Shown in pieces: positions 1 through 9,167 of a stretch of DNA of 34,939 nt. The translations under genes and the position numbers were made by a program. The notes under the pieces are model-generated. The model did no database searches and was not told where the DNA came from. It saw only the letters and a list, made by a program, of their open reading frames with translations. Numbering within the stretch: position 1 is the first letter of the stretch; each line of letters begins with the position of its first letter. Source of the DNA: Candidatus Lachnoclostridium stercorigallinarum (GTDB lineage Bacteria > Bacillota > Clostridia > Lachnospirales > Lachnospiraceae); assembly GCA_019116745.1 (NCBI GenBank), contig DXBC01000148.1, forward strand, positions 1-34,939. Reading direction: 5' to 3'.

Positions 1-73
1 GCCAGCGGTGGCAAACGCCTTGAAGGGCGTGGCCGAGGAAGCGGCGAATCTGAGAATTCTTGGGAATTACTGA
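1..73 (+). CDS. C-terminal fragment of an unidentified protein
   Basis: Only the last 23 codons are present, read from base 2 and ending at TGA 71-73. The visible residues are alanine-rich (PAVANALKGVAEEAANLRIL and a short tail). The VANAL..VAEEAA pattern weakly recalls the last helix of Cof-type HAD phosphatases, but this is too short to assign. It lies 62 bases upstream of the Ppx/GppA gene on the same strand and may share its transcript. Confidence 0.45.
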   Translation, partial: PAVANALKGVAEEAANLRILGNY

Positions 74-135
74 CCGGGCCGAAAGTCAGGACGGAAGATC
101 AGGCCATGGGGATATGAAATAAGGAGGTTGAGACG

Positions 136-1659
136 GTGGCCGGAAGAATATTTGCAGCCATAGACATCGGTTCCTTTGAGCTGGAACTGGGAATTTATGA
201 AATCGGGGCGGGAAGCGGGATCCGCAGAGTGGACCATGTGCGCTACGCCCTTCCGCTGGGAAGTGATACGTACCGGACGGGAGTGATCAGCTATAAAAGA
301 GTGGAAGAAATGTGTGCCGTACTGGCAGATTTTGTGCGCATTGCGGACGGATATCGGGCCGACGAGAGGAGAGCGTACGCCACCAGCGCCATGCGGGAGG
401 CCAGAAACAACCGGATTGTACTGGATCAGATCCGGGTGCGCACAGGGCTGAAAGTAAAAATTATCAGTAACTCGGAGCAGCGTTTCCTGACCTACAAGGC
501 CATTGCCGGAAAGGATGCCGGCTTTAACCGGATGATCCAGAAGGGAACGGCCACGGTGGACGTGGGCTTCGGCGGTATGCAGATTTCCCTGTTTGACAAG
601 GATTCTCTGGTGACCACACAAAATCTTCCTCTGGGAGTTATGCGGCTCCGCTCCTTTTTGAACCGGATTCAGAATGAGAGTCGGGAGACCAGGACGGAGC
701 TGCTGGCTGAGATGGTGGACAATGAGCTGTTCACCTTTCGGAAAATGTATCTGAAAGACCGGGAGATCAAAAACCTTATCGCCACGGGAAGCGCCGTGCT
801 TCATCTGGCCGGCCACATCACGGAAGGCGGGCAGGGAGAGTGGATTTCCGCTGCGGAGTACAGGGAATTTTATAAAAAACTGACGGCGATGAACCGGGGA
901 CAGAAGGAAGATGTGTTTGGGGTGAGTCCGGAATACGCCGCCCTTCTGACGCCCAGCGCCGCTATCTACGAGCAGGTGCTGGAGCTGACGGGAGCGGAAA
1001 CCATGTGGGTGCCCGGCGTATGTCTTCTGGACGGAATGGCCGCTGAGTACGGCGAGGAGACACGGCTGGTAAAATTCAAGCATGATTTTTCCGGCGATAT
1101 CATCGCCTCTGCCAGAGTGATGGCAAAGCGCTATAAGAGCCACGTCCCCCATATTCAGGCTCTGGAGCGGTATGCCCTGGGGATCTTTGACGCCATGAAA
1201 AAATATCACGGCATGGGCCGGCGGGAGAGACTCCTGCTGCAGATTGCCGTAAATCTTCATTCCTGCGGAAAATTCATCAGCGTCCGTGATGCCAGCGACT
1301 GTTCCTACAATATCATCATGAGCACGGAAATCATCGGTCTTTCCCACAGGGAGCGGGAAGTGGTGGCCAATGTGGTGCGCTATAACCGGAAGGAGTTCCC
1401 CTATGAGGAAACCGGGGAGGACAGTATGCTCATCGCCAAGCTGGTGGCCATCCTGCGTCTGGCCAATTCCATGGACAGAAGCCACAAGCAGAAGCTGGCA
1501 GACGCGAAGATCGCTGTGAAGGACGGGGTTCTGACGGTATCCACGTCCTGTGAGGAAGATATTACCCTGGAAAAGATCGCTTTTGAACAGAAGCAGGATT
1601 TCTTTGAGGAGATATACGGAATACGTCCGGTGCTGAAACAGAAAAGGAGGATGAAGTGA
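136..1659 (+). CDS. Ppx/GppA-family exopolyphosphatase-like protein with C-terminal HD-like domain
   Basis: This 507-residue protein belongs to the ASKHA-fold Ppx/GppA family, whose members hydrolyse polyphosphate or pppGpp. The GTG at 136 is chosen because AAGGAGG (121-127) sits 8 bases upstream. Visible motifs are AAIDIGS near residue 9, YATSAMREARN near 95, a second nucleotide-binding loop TVDVGFGGMQIS near 141, and NLPLGVMRL. The C-terminal third resembles the helical HD region of long Ppx proteins, but the expected H-D-x-G is LHSCGKFI. The usual GGGS(T/S)E loop also reads GFGGMQIS. The stop overlaps the start of ppk1, so the two are translationally coupled and probably act on the same polymer. 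The family is clear. Whether it degrades polyphosphate or pppGpp, or has lost activity, cannot be told here. Confidence 0.85.
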   Translation: MAGRIFAAIDIGSFELELGIYEIGAGSGIRRVDHVRYALPLGSDTYRTGVISYKRVEEMCAVLADFVRIADGYRADERRAYATSAMREARNNRIVLDQIRVRTGLKVKIISNSEQRFLTYKAIAGKDAGFNRMIQKGTATVDVGFGGMQISLFDKDSLVTTQNLPLGVMRLRSFLNRIQNESRETRTELLAEMVDNELFTFRKMYLKDREIKNLIATGSAVLHLAGHITEGGQGEWISAAEYREFYKKLTAMNRGQKEDVFGVSPEYAALLTPSAAIYEQVLELTGAETMWVPGVCLLDGMAAEYGEETRLVKFKHDFSGDIIASARVMAKRYKSHVPHIQALERYALGIFDAMKKYHGMGRRERLLLQIAVNLHSCGKFISVRDASDCSYNIIMSTEIIGLSHREREVVANVVRYNRKEFPYEETGEDSMLIAKLVAILRLANSMDRSHKQKLADAKIAVKDGVLTVSTSCEEDITLEKIAFEQKQDFFEEIYGIRPVLKQKRRMK

Positions 1660-3803
1660 TGGCGGCGGCAGATATCTATACCAATCCGAAAAATTATGTG
1701 AACAGGGAGCTGAGCTGGCTGGAATTTAACTACCGCGTGCTGAGCGAAGCCAGAGATAAGAATATCCCCCTGTTTGAGCGGCTGAAATTTCTGAGCATTA
1801 CGGCGTCCAACCTGGATGAATTTTTCATGGTCCGGGTGGCGTCCCTGAAAGATATGGTGCACGCAGGCTATGAGAAACCGGATATTGCCGGGATGAAACC
1901 GAAGCAGCAGCTGGAAAAGATTGCGGAGAAGACCCATGAGCTGGTGAATCTGCAGTATTCTACCTACAGCCGCTCTCTGGTTCCGGCGCTGAAGCAGCAG
2001 GGCCTGCGGGTGATTGTAAATCACGAGGATCTGACGGAGAAGGAAGGGGCCTACGTGGACCGCTACTTCCACGAGAACGTCTATCCGGTGCTCACGCCCA
2101 TGGCTGTGGACTCCTCCCGGCCCTTCCCGCTGGTGCGCAACAAGACCTTAAACATTGCTGCCCTGGTAAAGAAGAAAGACGGAGAGGACGACACTCTGGA
2201 CTTTGCCATGGTTCAGGTGCCCGGGGTGATCCCCAGAGTGGTGGAGATCCCGGAAGAGGGAGAAGGCCGGGCGGTGATCCTTCTGGAGGAGATCATCGAG
2301 AGAAACATCAGCTCCCTGTTTTTAAACTATGATATTGTGACGGCCCACCCGTTCCGGATCATGAGAAACGCTGACTTCAGTATTGACGAGGAGGAGGCGG
2401 AGGATCTGCTGGTGGAGATCCAGAAGCAGCTGAAAAAGCGGCAGTGGGGCGAGGTAATCCGTCTGGAAATCGACGAGAAGGTGGACAAGCGTCTGCTGAA
2501 GATCCTGAAGAGGGAACTGAGAATGGAAAATGATGACATTTTCTTTATAAACGGTCCTCTGGATCTCACGTTCCTGATGAAGATGTACGGAATGGAAGGC
2601 TTCGACGCCTTAAAGACGCCAAAATACACGCCTCAGCGCGTGCCGGCCCTGATGAATGACGACGATATTTTTACTAACATCCGAAAAGGAGATATTTTCC
2701 TTCATCACCCCTATGAGAGCTTTGATCCTGTGGTTGAGTTTGTAAAGACGGCGTCAAAGGATCCGGATGTGCTGGCTATCAAGCAGACTCTGTACCGCGT
2801 CAGCGGAAATTCTCCTATTATCGCGGCTCTGGCGGCTGCGGCGGACAACGGCAAGCAGGTATCCGTGCTGGTGGAGCTGAAAGCCCGCTTCGACGAGGAG
2901 AACAACATCAACTGGGCGAAAACCCTGGAGAAAGCCGGATGCCACGTGATTTACGGCCTGGTAGGCTTAAAGACCCACAGCAAGATTACTCTGGTGGTGC
3001 GCCGGGAGGAGGACGGCATCCGCCGCTACGTCCACCTGGGCACAGGAAACTACAATGATTCCACGGCCAAGCAGTATACAGACTGCGGCATTATGACCTG
3101 CAATCCTCTCATCGGCGAGGATGCCACCGCCGTGTTCAATATGCTCTCAGGCTATTCGGAGCCTCTGGGCTGGAACAAGCTGGTGCTGGCGCCCCTGTGG
3201 CTGCGGGGACGGCTCTTAAAGCTGATCCGCCGGGAGACGGAGAACGCCGCGAAGGGAGAGAAAGCCCACATTATGGCAAAGATGAACTCCCTCTGCGACA
3301 AAGAGGTGATCGCGGCCCTCTATGAGGCGTCCTGCGCCGGCGTGAAGATCGAACTCATTGTCCGGGGTATCTGCTGCTTGAAGGCGGGAGTACCGGGACT
3401 GAGCGAAAATATCCATGTCCGCTCCATTGTAGGCAATTTCCTGGAGCACAGCCGTATCTTTTACTTTGAGAACGGCGGCCGGCCGCAGCTTTTCATGGCC
3501 AGCGCCGACTGGATGCCCAGAAACCTGGACAAGAGAGTGGAGATTATGTTCCCGGTGGAAGATCCGGAGATCCGCAGTCAGGTGCTTCACATTCTGGAGG
3601 TACAGCTGGCGGACAATGTGAAGGCTCACGTGCTTCAGCCCGATGGTTCTTATGAGAAAGTGGACCTGAGAGGAAAACAGAAGATCTGTTCTCAGGATCA
3701 GTTCTGCGAGGAGGCAGCGGCGGCCGTCAGACGGAAGCTGGAAGAGCAGGAGCCCAGGGACCGGCGGGTATTTATCCCGGCGGAATCTCAGGAAGACCGG
3801 TAG
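1659..3803 (+). CDS. ppk1: Polyphosphate kinase 1
   Basis: Ppk1 polymerises the gamma-phosphate of ATP into polyphosphate. The protein is 714 residues, close to the usual 690-720. It begins with the typical YVNRELSWLEFNYRVL and carries the phospholipase-D-like catalytic halves. The putative phosphorylated histidine is H440 in GLKTHSKITL, and the second conserved histidine is H597 in NFLEHSRIFYF. Other conserved stretches are LDEFFMVRVASL, IKQTLYR and LGTGNYN. ATG 1659 overlaps the previous TGA (TGATG) and follows AAAAGGAGG at 1642-1650. A GTG lies one codon upstream at 1656. The pairing with a Ppx/GppA gene is the common polyphosphate arrangement. A terminator-like hairpin follows. Confidence 0.97.
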   Translation: MAAADIYTNPKNYVNRELSWLEFNYRVLSEARDKNIPLFERLKFLSITASNLDEFFMVRVASLKDMVHAGYEKPDIAGMKPKQQLEKIAEKTHELVNLQYSTYSRSLVPALKQQGLRVIVNHEDLTEKEGAYVDRYFHENVYPVLTPMAVDSSRPFPLVRNKTLNIAALVKKKDGEDDTLDFAMVQVPGVIPRVVEIPEEGEGRAVILLEEIIERNISSLFLNYDIVTAHPFRIMRNADFSIDEEEAEDLLVEIQKQLKKRQWGEVIRLEIDEKVDKRLLKILKRELRMENDDIFFINGPLDLTFLMKMYGMEGFDALKTPKYTPQRVPALMNDDDIFTNIRKGDIFLHHPYESFDPVVEFVKTASKDPDVLAIKQTLYRVSGNSPIIAALAAAADNGKQVSVLVELKARFDEENNINWAKTLEKAGCHVIYGLVGLKTHSKITLVVRREEDGIRRYVHLGTGNYNDSTAKQYTDCGIMTCNPLIGEDATAVFNMLSGYSEPLGWNKLVLAPLWLRGRLLKLIRRETENAAKGEKAHIMAKMNSLCDKEVIAALYEASCAGVKIELIVRGICCLKAGVPGLSENIHVRSIVGNFLEHSRIFYFENGGRPQLFMASADWMPRNLDKRVEIMFPVEDPEIRSQVLHILEVQLADNVKAHVLQPDGSYEKVDLRGKQKICSQDQFCEEAAAAVRRKLEEQEPRDRRVFIPAESQEDR

Positions 3804-3813
3804 AAAAACGACA

Positions 3814-3851
3814 GGGGACTTTCGGAACCGTTTCCGGAAGTTCCCTTTTTT
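3814..3851 (+). terminator. Rho-independent terminator after ppk1
   Basis: GGGACTTTCGGAA pairs imperfectly with TTCCGGAAGTTCCC across a short loop and is followed by six T residues (3846-3851). It starts 10 bases after the ppk1 stop and separates the polyphosphate pair from the two-component operon. Confidence 0.75.
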
Positions 3852-3930
3852 GTAAGATAAAATTAAGGCAAAGCCATGGGAAATATGATATAGTTAGAAT
3901 ACAGTATTGGGGCAAAAGGAGGAAGCAGCA

Positions 3931-4632
3931 GTGGAAACAAATATTCTGGTAGTGGACGATGAAAAAGAAATTGCCGAACTGGTGGAAATATATCTGGTAA
4001 GCGACGGATACAAGGTATTTAAGGCGGAGAACGCCCAGGAAGGGCTTGATATTTTAAATAAAGAGGACATTCATCTGGTACTTCTGGACATCATGATGCC
4101 GGGAATGGACGGAATGGAGATGTGCCGGAAAATCCGGGAGACCAGCAACATTCCCATTATCATGCTCAGCGCCAAATCCACGGATCTGGACAAGATCCTG
4201 GGCCTGGGAACAGGAGCGGACGACTATGTGGTGAAGCCGTTTAATCCCCTGGAGCTGACGGCCAGGGTGAAATCTCAGCTGCGTCGGTATACTCAGTTAA
4301 ATCCCAACAGCGCCGTGCGGGAGGCGGAGAAAAATGAGATCTCCATCCGTGGGCTGGTTATCAACAAGGACAATCACAAAGTGACGGTTTACGATGAGGA
4401 GATCAAGCTGACCCCCATTGAGTTTGATATTCTCTATCTGCTGGCGTCCAATCCGGGGAAAGTATTCAGCACAGATGAAATCTTTGAAAAGGTCTGGAAT
4501 GAAAAGGTATACGAGGCCAACAATACGGTTATGGTACATATCCGCCGTCTGAGAGGAAAGATGAAAGAGGACACCAGGCAGAACAAGATTATCACCACAG
4601 TGTGGGGGGTAGGCTACAAAATTGAAAAGTAA
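3931..4632 (+). CDS. OmpR/PhoB-family response regulator (VanR-like)
   Basis: This is a 233-residue regulator with an N-terminal receiver and a C-terminal winged-helix DNA-binding domain. The receiver shows ILVVDDE at residues 5-11, the phosphoacceptor D53 in LVLLDIMMPG, and KPFNPLEL containing the conserved lysine. The C-terminal domain ends in the typical VWGVGYKIEK. I chose GTG 3931 because AAAAGGAGG ends 8 bases before it. A TTG at 3907 is in frame but has no ribosome site. It overlaps its cognate kinase by 11 bases. It most resembles VanR-type regulators of clostridia, but no vancomycin-resistance genes are nearby. Its probable targets are the downstream ABC operon genes; that is inference. 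Confidence 0.95.
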   Translation: METNILVVDDEKEIAELVEIYLVSDGYKVFKAENAQEGLDILNKEDIHLVLLDIMMPGMDGMEMCRKIRETSNIPIIMLSAKSTDLDKILGLGTGADDYVVKPFNPLELTARVKSQLRRYTQLNPNSAVREAEKNEISIRGLVINKDNHKVTVYDEEIKLTPIEFDILYLLASNPGKVFSTDEIFEKVWNEKVYEANNTVMVHIRRLRGKMKEDTRQNKIITTVWGVGYKIEK

Positions 4633-5758
4633 CACGAGCAAAAAGTATCACACGAGGGTAGTGACCAATATTCTGTTCAGCACGGTGATCACCTGCCTCA
4701 TAGAAGTTTTTCTGGTGGCCAACCTCACCATGCTGGCGGATTATGCCCTGAACGAGGGGAGCGGGAATACGCTTCTGGTGCTCATCGCCGGTTCCGGAAC
4801 AGCGGTGGTGCTGGTGTATGTGCTGGTCGGAATCCTGATTTTTTCCGTCTCTTTTCTGGCTCTTCAGGAGAAGTCGATCCGCTATATCGGCCGGATTTCT
4901 GATGCCATGGAGAATATTTCTCAGGGAGACTTAAATACCTCGGTGGAGGTCGTAGGGGACGACGAGTTTTCCGGCATGGCGGAAAATCTGAATAAAATGG
5001 TGGCGGAAATCCGGGAGCTGATGGATAAGGAGCGGGAGTCGGAGCGAACCAAAAATGAGCTGATTACCAACGTGGCTCATGATCTGAGAACGCCTCTCAC
5101 CTCCATCATCGGATACCTGGAGCTTTTGAGCGGCCGGCCGGATATGCCCGCCCAGACCCAGCACAAGTATATCGATATCGCGTACATGAAGGCGAAACGG
5201 CTGGAAAAGCTTATCGAGGATCTGTTTGGCTTTACCAAGCTGAATTACGGCAAAATTTCCATGAACGTGGGGAAGGTAGATGTAGTAAAGCTGCTGGGGC
5301 AGCTGCTGGAAGAATCCTATCCCAGTTTTGTAGACAAGAATCTGTCCTATGAGCTGCAGAGCAATGTGCCGGCGAAGATTATCACTGCCGACGGGAATCT
5401 GCTGGCCAGACTGTTTGACAATCTCATCGGCAATGCCATCAAATACGGGGCAGATGGAAAGCGGGTTCTGGTAAAAGTAATCGCGGAGGAAGAGATCGTC
5501 ACGGTGCAGGTGATCAATTACGGCTATGTGATCCCGGCGGAGGAGCTTCCGCTGATCTTCAATAAATTTTACCGGGTGGAACATTCCCGCTCCTCCAACA
5601 CCGGCGGGACGGGACTGGGGCTGGCTATCGCCAAAAATATTGTGGATATGCACGGCGGCGCCATCGATGTGACCAGCGATACGGACGGCACGGTATTTTC
5701 TGTCCGGCTGCAGGTGAACTTTGATGTAAACCGGGAAAATTTCGGAAAGATTGGGTGA
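4622..5758 (+). CDS. Sensor histidine kinase (VanS-like)
   Basis: This 378-residue membrane kinase is the partner of the regulator at 3931. Two membrane segments (about residues 15-38 and 50-81) flank a very short outside loop of about 11 residues, so it may sense within or through the membrane. A HAMP-like linker follows, then the HisKA motif NVAHDLRTPLTS with phosphorylated H153. The ATPase domain has N-box DNLIGNAIKYG and G-boxes around GGTGLGLAIAKNIV. The TTG at 4622 overlaps the regulator stop and has a G-rich ribosome site (GGGGGGTAGG) about 10 bases upstream. The stop overlaps the GTG of the next gene (GTGA). A very short loop together with an adjacent ABC system is typical of envelope-stress kinases that rely on the transporter for sensing; that link is inference. 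Confidence 0.93.
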   Translation: MKSNTSKKYHTRVVTNILFSTVITCLIEVFLVANLTMLADYALNEGSGNTLLVLIAGSGTAVVLVYVLVGILIFSVSFLALQEKSIRYIGRISDAMENISQGDLNTSVEVVGDDEFSGMAENLNKMVAEIRELMDKERESERTKNELITNVAHDLRTPLTSIIGYLELLSGRPDMPAQTQHKYIDIAYMKAKRLEKLIEDLFGFTKLNYGKISMNVGKVDVVKLLGQLLEESYPSFVDKNLSYELQSNVPAKIITADGNLLARLFDNLIGNAIKYGADGKRVLVKVIAEEEIVTVQVINYGYVIPAEELPLIFNKFYRVEHSRSSNTGGTGLGLAIAKNIVDMHGGAIDVTSDTDGTVFSVRLQVNFDVNRENFGKIG

Positions 5759-8208
5759 GTAACATGAGAATAGGAAAAGGCAGAGGGCTCAAGCTGGCAG
5801 GGCTGGCGCTGGCCCTTTCTTTTTTGACAGGGACCGGGGCGGCGTACGCGTCCGGGGAAGGAGCGGGGCTTCTGTCCGGAGTTCTGTCTCTGGACGTCTC
5901 CTGCGGTTATGACGGCAATGCCAAGGCAGGGCGGTATGCGCCCATGGAAATTTCCGTGGGAAACGGCGGAGAGGATGAGTTTACCGGTGTTGTGAGCATT
6001 GTCACCATGGAGGCGGATGAGGAGATCTATTCCTATGAGTATTCTGTGACTGTGGAGGGGAATGGGCAGGAAGAAATGGAGATCTATGTTCCCCTGGGGA
6101 CAGGCTCCGACCAGGTGTTTGTCTCAGTGTGTAACGACAGCGGACAGGAGATGGCGGAAAAAAGACTGAAGATCGAGGCCAGCGAGGAGACGGCAGAGCT
6201 GTTTGTGGGCCTTCTCAGCGACCATCCGGAGCGCCTCGCTTATCTGGATGGGGTGGGAGTGAGCTTCGGCGCTCTCAGGACCAGGGCATTCCCTATCGCC
6301 ACAGAGGATTTCCCTGAGGAGGAACGGGGACTGGATACACTGGATGTGCTGGTGGTCAATGATTACCGGCTGAGAAATCTGTCGGAACAGCAGACCAGAG
6401 CCATTATGGACTGGGTGGAGGCCGGCGGAGTGATGGTGCTGGGAACGGGAGACCGGGTGGATGACACTCTGGGGCGCTTTGCGCCGGAGCTTCTGGACGA
6501 GTCCTATGACAGTCCCCAGCGGATGGAGATCCATCCGGACGGAGACGGAGCCATGGGAGAGATCCCTACGGAGACGGTGGAGGTTTCCTGCGTCCGCGTT
6601 TCTCTTCACGGAGGCACGGTTCTGACGGCGGACCAGGGATTTCCCCTGCTCTCCGTAGCCATGAAGGAGCAGGGAATTGTAGCGGTGACAGCTTATGATC
6701 TGGGAGACATTGAAGCCTATGGCAGAGCCAACAGCAGCTTTGTGGACGAGATGTTTACAGATATTCTGGGAGAGGAGCGGATTTCTCAGCTCTCCGCTTA
6801 TATTTACGGAAATACGGGAGAAGAGTACTGGGCGGTTCAGAACGCCATCAACACGGGCAATGTGGAGAAGCTGCCCAATGTGGGGCTTTATATGCTGGTG
6901 ACGGCTGTTTATATAGGACTGGCCGGTCCGGGAATTTATCTGTTTCTGAAAAAACGGGAGATGAGGCGTTATTACGGAACCTGCCTTACGGGCTGCGCGG
7001 TGCTTTTCGCGGTGATTCTGTACGCCATGGGGTCCAAGACCAGGTTTCACGGGACCTTTATCACCTATGCCACAGTAAAAGATGCCACCGGGGACGCGGT
7101 AACGGAGACCACCTACGTGAACCTGAGAAACCCCTACAGCAGACCTTACAGGGTAGAGGTGGATCCTGCCTATGCGGTGGCTCCCGTCACCAGAAACATG
7201 TATTATTACGGGGAGAACCGGAAAAGGTTTACCGGAGCGGAGGAAAATCAGGTGTCCGTACGATACGGACAGGAGTCTACATCCGTGGCGGTGCAGGATG
7301 CGGCGGCATTTGATTCCAAATACTTCCGCCTGACCAGGCAGGAGGAGAATATTTCCGAAGAGGGCCTGACGGGATATTTGCGCTACTATGACGGGCAGGT
7401 GAGCGGCTCCGTAACCAATCAGTATGATTCTGATCTGGAAGATGTGGCAGTGATTCTGTACGGCAGACTGGTGCCTGTGGGAGATATGAAGGCGGGGGAG
7501 ACAGTGGAACTGGACAGTCTGGAATCTCTTTCCGCCCCTGTAAACGATCCCTATTCCGTGGCTTCCTTCCTCACAGGGCTCTCGGAGTATGAGCAGGCGG
7601 ATATTAACGACGCGGGGTATATGAGAGCTTTGGAACGAACGAACCTGCTGGTGTTTTACATGCAGAACAGCCTTCAGGGCTACAGGTCTGAGGCCAGGGC
7701 AGTGGCTTTCCGGCCGTCCGGGGACGATGAGCCTCAGGAGTGGATGAAACGGTATGACTCCTTTGGACTGACCATGCTGACCTCCTCTATCGAGGTGGAT
7801 TCTTCTCAGGATCGGATGCGCTACCGGTCAGCCCTTTTGAAGCGGGCTTCAGCCATCCAGGGAAGCTATGATCCGACGTCAAACATGATCTACAGTCAGG
7901 AACCGGCGACGGTGGTGTACTCTCTGGGAGGAGATCTGGATGTGAGCCGTGTGGAGTTCTGTTCGGTGGATCCGGTCTTTGCGGGAGAGGAAGATTCCAG
8001 CTGGAAAATCTTTGCGGGGGATATGTATGTGTACAATCATGTAACAGGAAAATTTGACCGGATGGAGGACATGGTGCTGGAGGAGGGCGATCTGATATAC
8101 TATCTGTCGCCGGAAAATGAACTGACAGTCCGCTTTGTCAGCACGGATGATTCCGGATATGGCTGGGCGGTGCTTCCCATGCCCATGGTAACAGGAAGGG
8201 AGATATAA
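5755..8208 (+). CDS. Large exported, membrane-anchored protein of an ABC-2 operon (GATase-like/GldG-like region)
   Basis: This is an 817-residue protein of a family I cannot name with certainty. It has a signal peptide (hydrophobic about residues 13-30, ending AAYASGEG) and an outside beta-rich region. A region at about 148-330 contains DVLVVNDYRLRNLSEQQTRAIMDWV..GGVMVLGTG, which resembles glutamine-amidotransferase-like (GldG/DUF4350-type) domains. Two membrane helices at about 380-425 are followed by a long, apparently extracytoplasmic C-terminal half. The GTG at 5755 overlaps the kinase stop. An in-frame ATG at 5764 is the alternative. The stop overlaps the ABC ATPase start (TAATG). The layout of exported protein, ATPase and ABC-2 permease echoes GldG/GldA/GldF or other envelope ABC complexes, so it is probably the extracytoplasmic subunit. 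Substrate unknown. Confidence 0.8.
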   Translation: MSNMRIGKGRGLKLAGLALALSFLTGTGAAYASGEGAGLLSGVLSLDVSCGYDGNAKAGRYAPMEISVGNGGEDEFTGVVSIVTMEADEEIYSYEYSVTVEGNGQEEMEIYVPLGTGSDQVFVSVCNDSGQEMAEKRLKIEASEETAELFVGLLSDHPERLAYLDGVGVSFGALRTRAFPIATEDFPEEERGLDTLDVLVVNDYRLRNLSEQQTRAIMDWVEAGGVMVLGTGDRVDDTLGRFAPELLDESYDSPQRMEIHPDGDGAMGEIPTETVEVSCVRVSLHGGTVLTADQGFPLLSVAMKEQGIVAVTAYDLGDIEAYGRANSSFVDEMFTDILGEERISQLSAYIYGNTGEEYWAVQNAINTGNVEKLPNVGLYMLVTAVYIGLAGPGIYLFLKKREMRRYYGTCLTGCAVLFAVILYAMGSKTRFHGTFITYATVKDATGDAVTETTYVNLRNPYSRPYRVEVDPAYAVAPVTRNMYYYGENRKRFTGAEENQVSVRYGQESTSVAVQDAAAFDSKYFRLTRQEENISEEGLTGYLRYYDGQVSGSVTNQYDSDLEDVAVILYGRLVPVGDMKAGETVELDSLESLSAPVNDPYSVASFLTGLSEYEQADINDAGYMRALERTNLLVFYMQNSLQGYRSEARAVAFRPSGDDEPQEWMKRYDSFGLTMLTSSIEVDSSQDRMRYRSALLKRASAIQGSYDPTSNMIYSQEPATVVYSLGGDLDVSRVEFCSVDPVFAGEEDSSWKIFAGDMYVYNHVTGKFDRMEDMVLEEGDLIYYLSPENELTVRFVSTDDSGYGWAVLPMPMVTGREI

Positions 8209-9167
8209 TGCTGGAGATTCGAGGCCTGGAGAAAAGATACGGAAAATATCAGGTGTTAAACGGCCTGGATATGACGGTGCCGGAGGGATCCCTGTATGGC
8301 TTTGTGGGTCCCAACGGAGCGGGAAAAACCACCACCATCAAAATCATGGTGGGACTTTTAAAACCGGACGGCGGAACCATTCGTCTGGGGGAGAAAGATG
8401 CGGCGGCAGGAGACTGGGAGAAGCATGTGGGATATGTGCCGGACTTCTTTGGAGTATATGACAATCTGAAGGTCTGGGAATATATGGATTTTTTTGCTGC
8501 CTGCTACGGCATTGAGGGACTGAAGGCCAGAAAGCGGTGCAGCGCCCTGCTGGAGCAGATCGGTCTGGAAGATAAGATGGACTTTTATGTGGACGGCCTG
8601 TCAAAGGGAATGCAGCAGAGGCTGTGCCTGGCCAGGGCTCTGATCCACGATCCGGAAATTCTTATCCTGGACGAGCCCATGGCCGGCCTGGACCCCAGAA
8701 CCCGGTTTGACTTCAAGGAGACTCTCCGGGAGCTGAGGGAACAGGGCAAGACCATCGTGATGAGTTCTCATGTGCTGGCGGAGCTGACGGAGCTTTGCAC
8801 GGACGTGGGGATCATCGATCAGGGAAGAATGGCCCTCACAGGAAATATCAGGGACATTCTGTCTCAGGTAAACAGCTCCAACCCTATTGTGATTTCTCTT
8901 TTCGGGGGAGGAACAGACCGGGCTCTGGACATCTTAAAAAGCCACCCCTACGTTCATACTATCACGGTGAAAGAGCAGGATATTGTGGTGCGGTTTACCG
9001 GGGACAAACAGGACGAGGCGGCGCTGCTGCTGCAGCTGGTGGAGTCCGGCCTGATGGTGAGCAGCTTTACCAGGGAGCAGGGCAGCCTGGAATCCCTGTT
9101 TATGCAGATCACCGGCAGGGATGAGGAAAGGACGGTGCTGAAATATGAAAATGAATCCGGTCTATAA
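8208..9167 (+). CDS. ABC transporter ATP-binding protein
   Basis: This 319-residue nucleotide-binding subunit energises an ABC-2-type exporter with the permease encoded next. Walker A is GPNGAGKTTTIK (about residues 36-47), the signature region is LSKGMQQRLCLARAL, Walker B is ILILDEPMAGLD, and the switch histidine lies in SSHVLAEL. The C-terminal part (after about residue 220) is a regulatory extension common in the CcmA/DrrA/NatA group. ATG 8208 shares its A with the upstream stop. The 3' end overlaps the permease by 23 bases. Substrate unknown. Confidence 0.95.
   Translation: MLEIRGLEKRYGKYQVLNGLDMTVPEGSLYGFVGPNGAGKTTTIKIMVGLLKPDGGTIRLGEKDAAAGDWEKHVGYVPDFFGVYDNLKVWEYMDFFAACYGIEGLKARKRCSALLEQIGLEDKMDFYVDGLSKGMQQRLCLARALIHDPEILILDEPMAGLDPRTRFDFKETLRELREQGKTIVMSSHVLAELTELCTDVGIIDQGRMALTGNIRDILSQVNSSNPIVISLFGGGTDRALDILKSHPYVHTITVKEQDIVVRFTGDKQDEAALLLQLVESGLMVSSFTREQGSLESLFMQITGRDEERTVLKYENESGL

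Noticed and set aside
67-1485. Long open frame on the minus strand opposite the Ppx/GppA gene
   Set aside because: It is an antisense shadow. The + strand frame has family motifs and a good ribosome site, and the minus-strand translation shows none.
3931-5758. Vancomycin-resistance vanRS
   Set aside because: The pair resembles VanR/VanS, but no vanH, ligase, vanX, vanY or vanT gene is adjacent. The downstream genes are an ABC complex and nfo.
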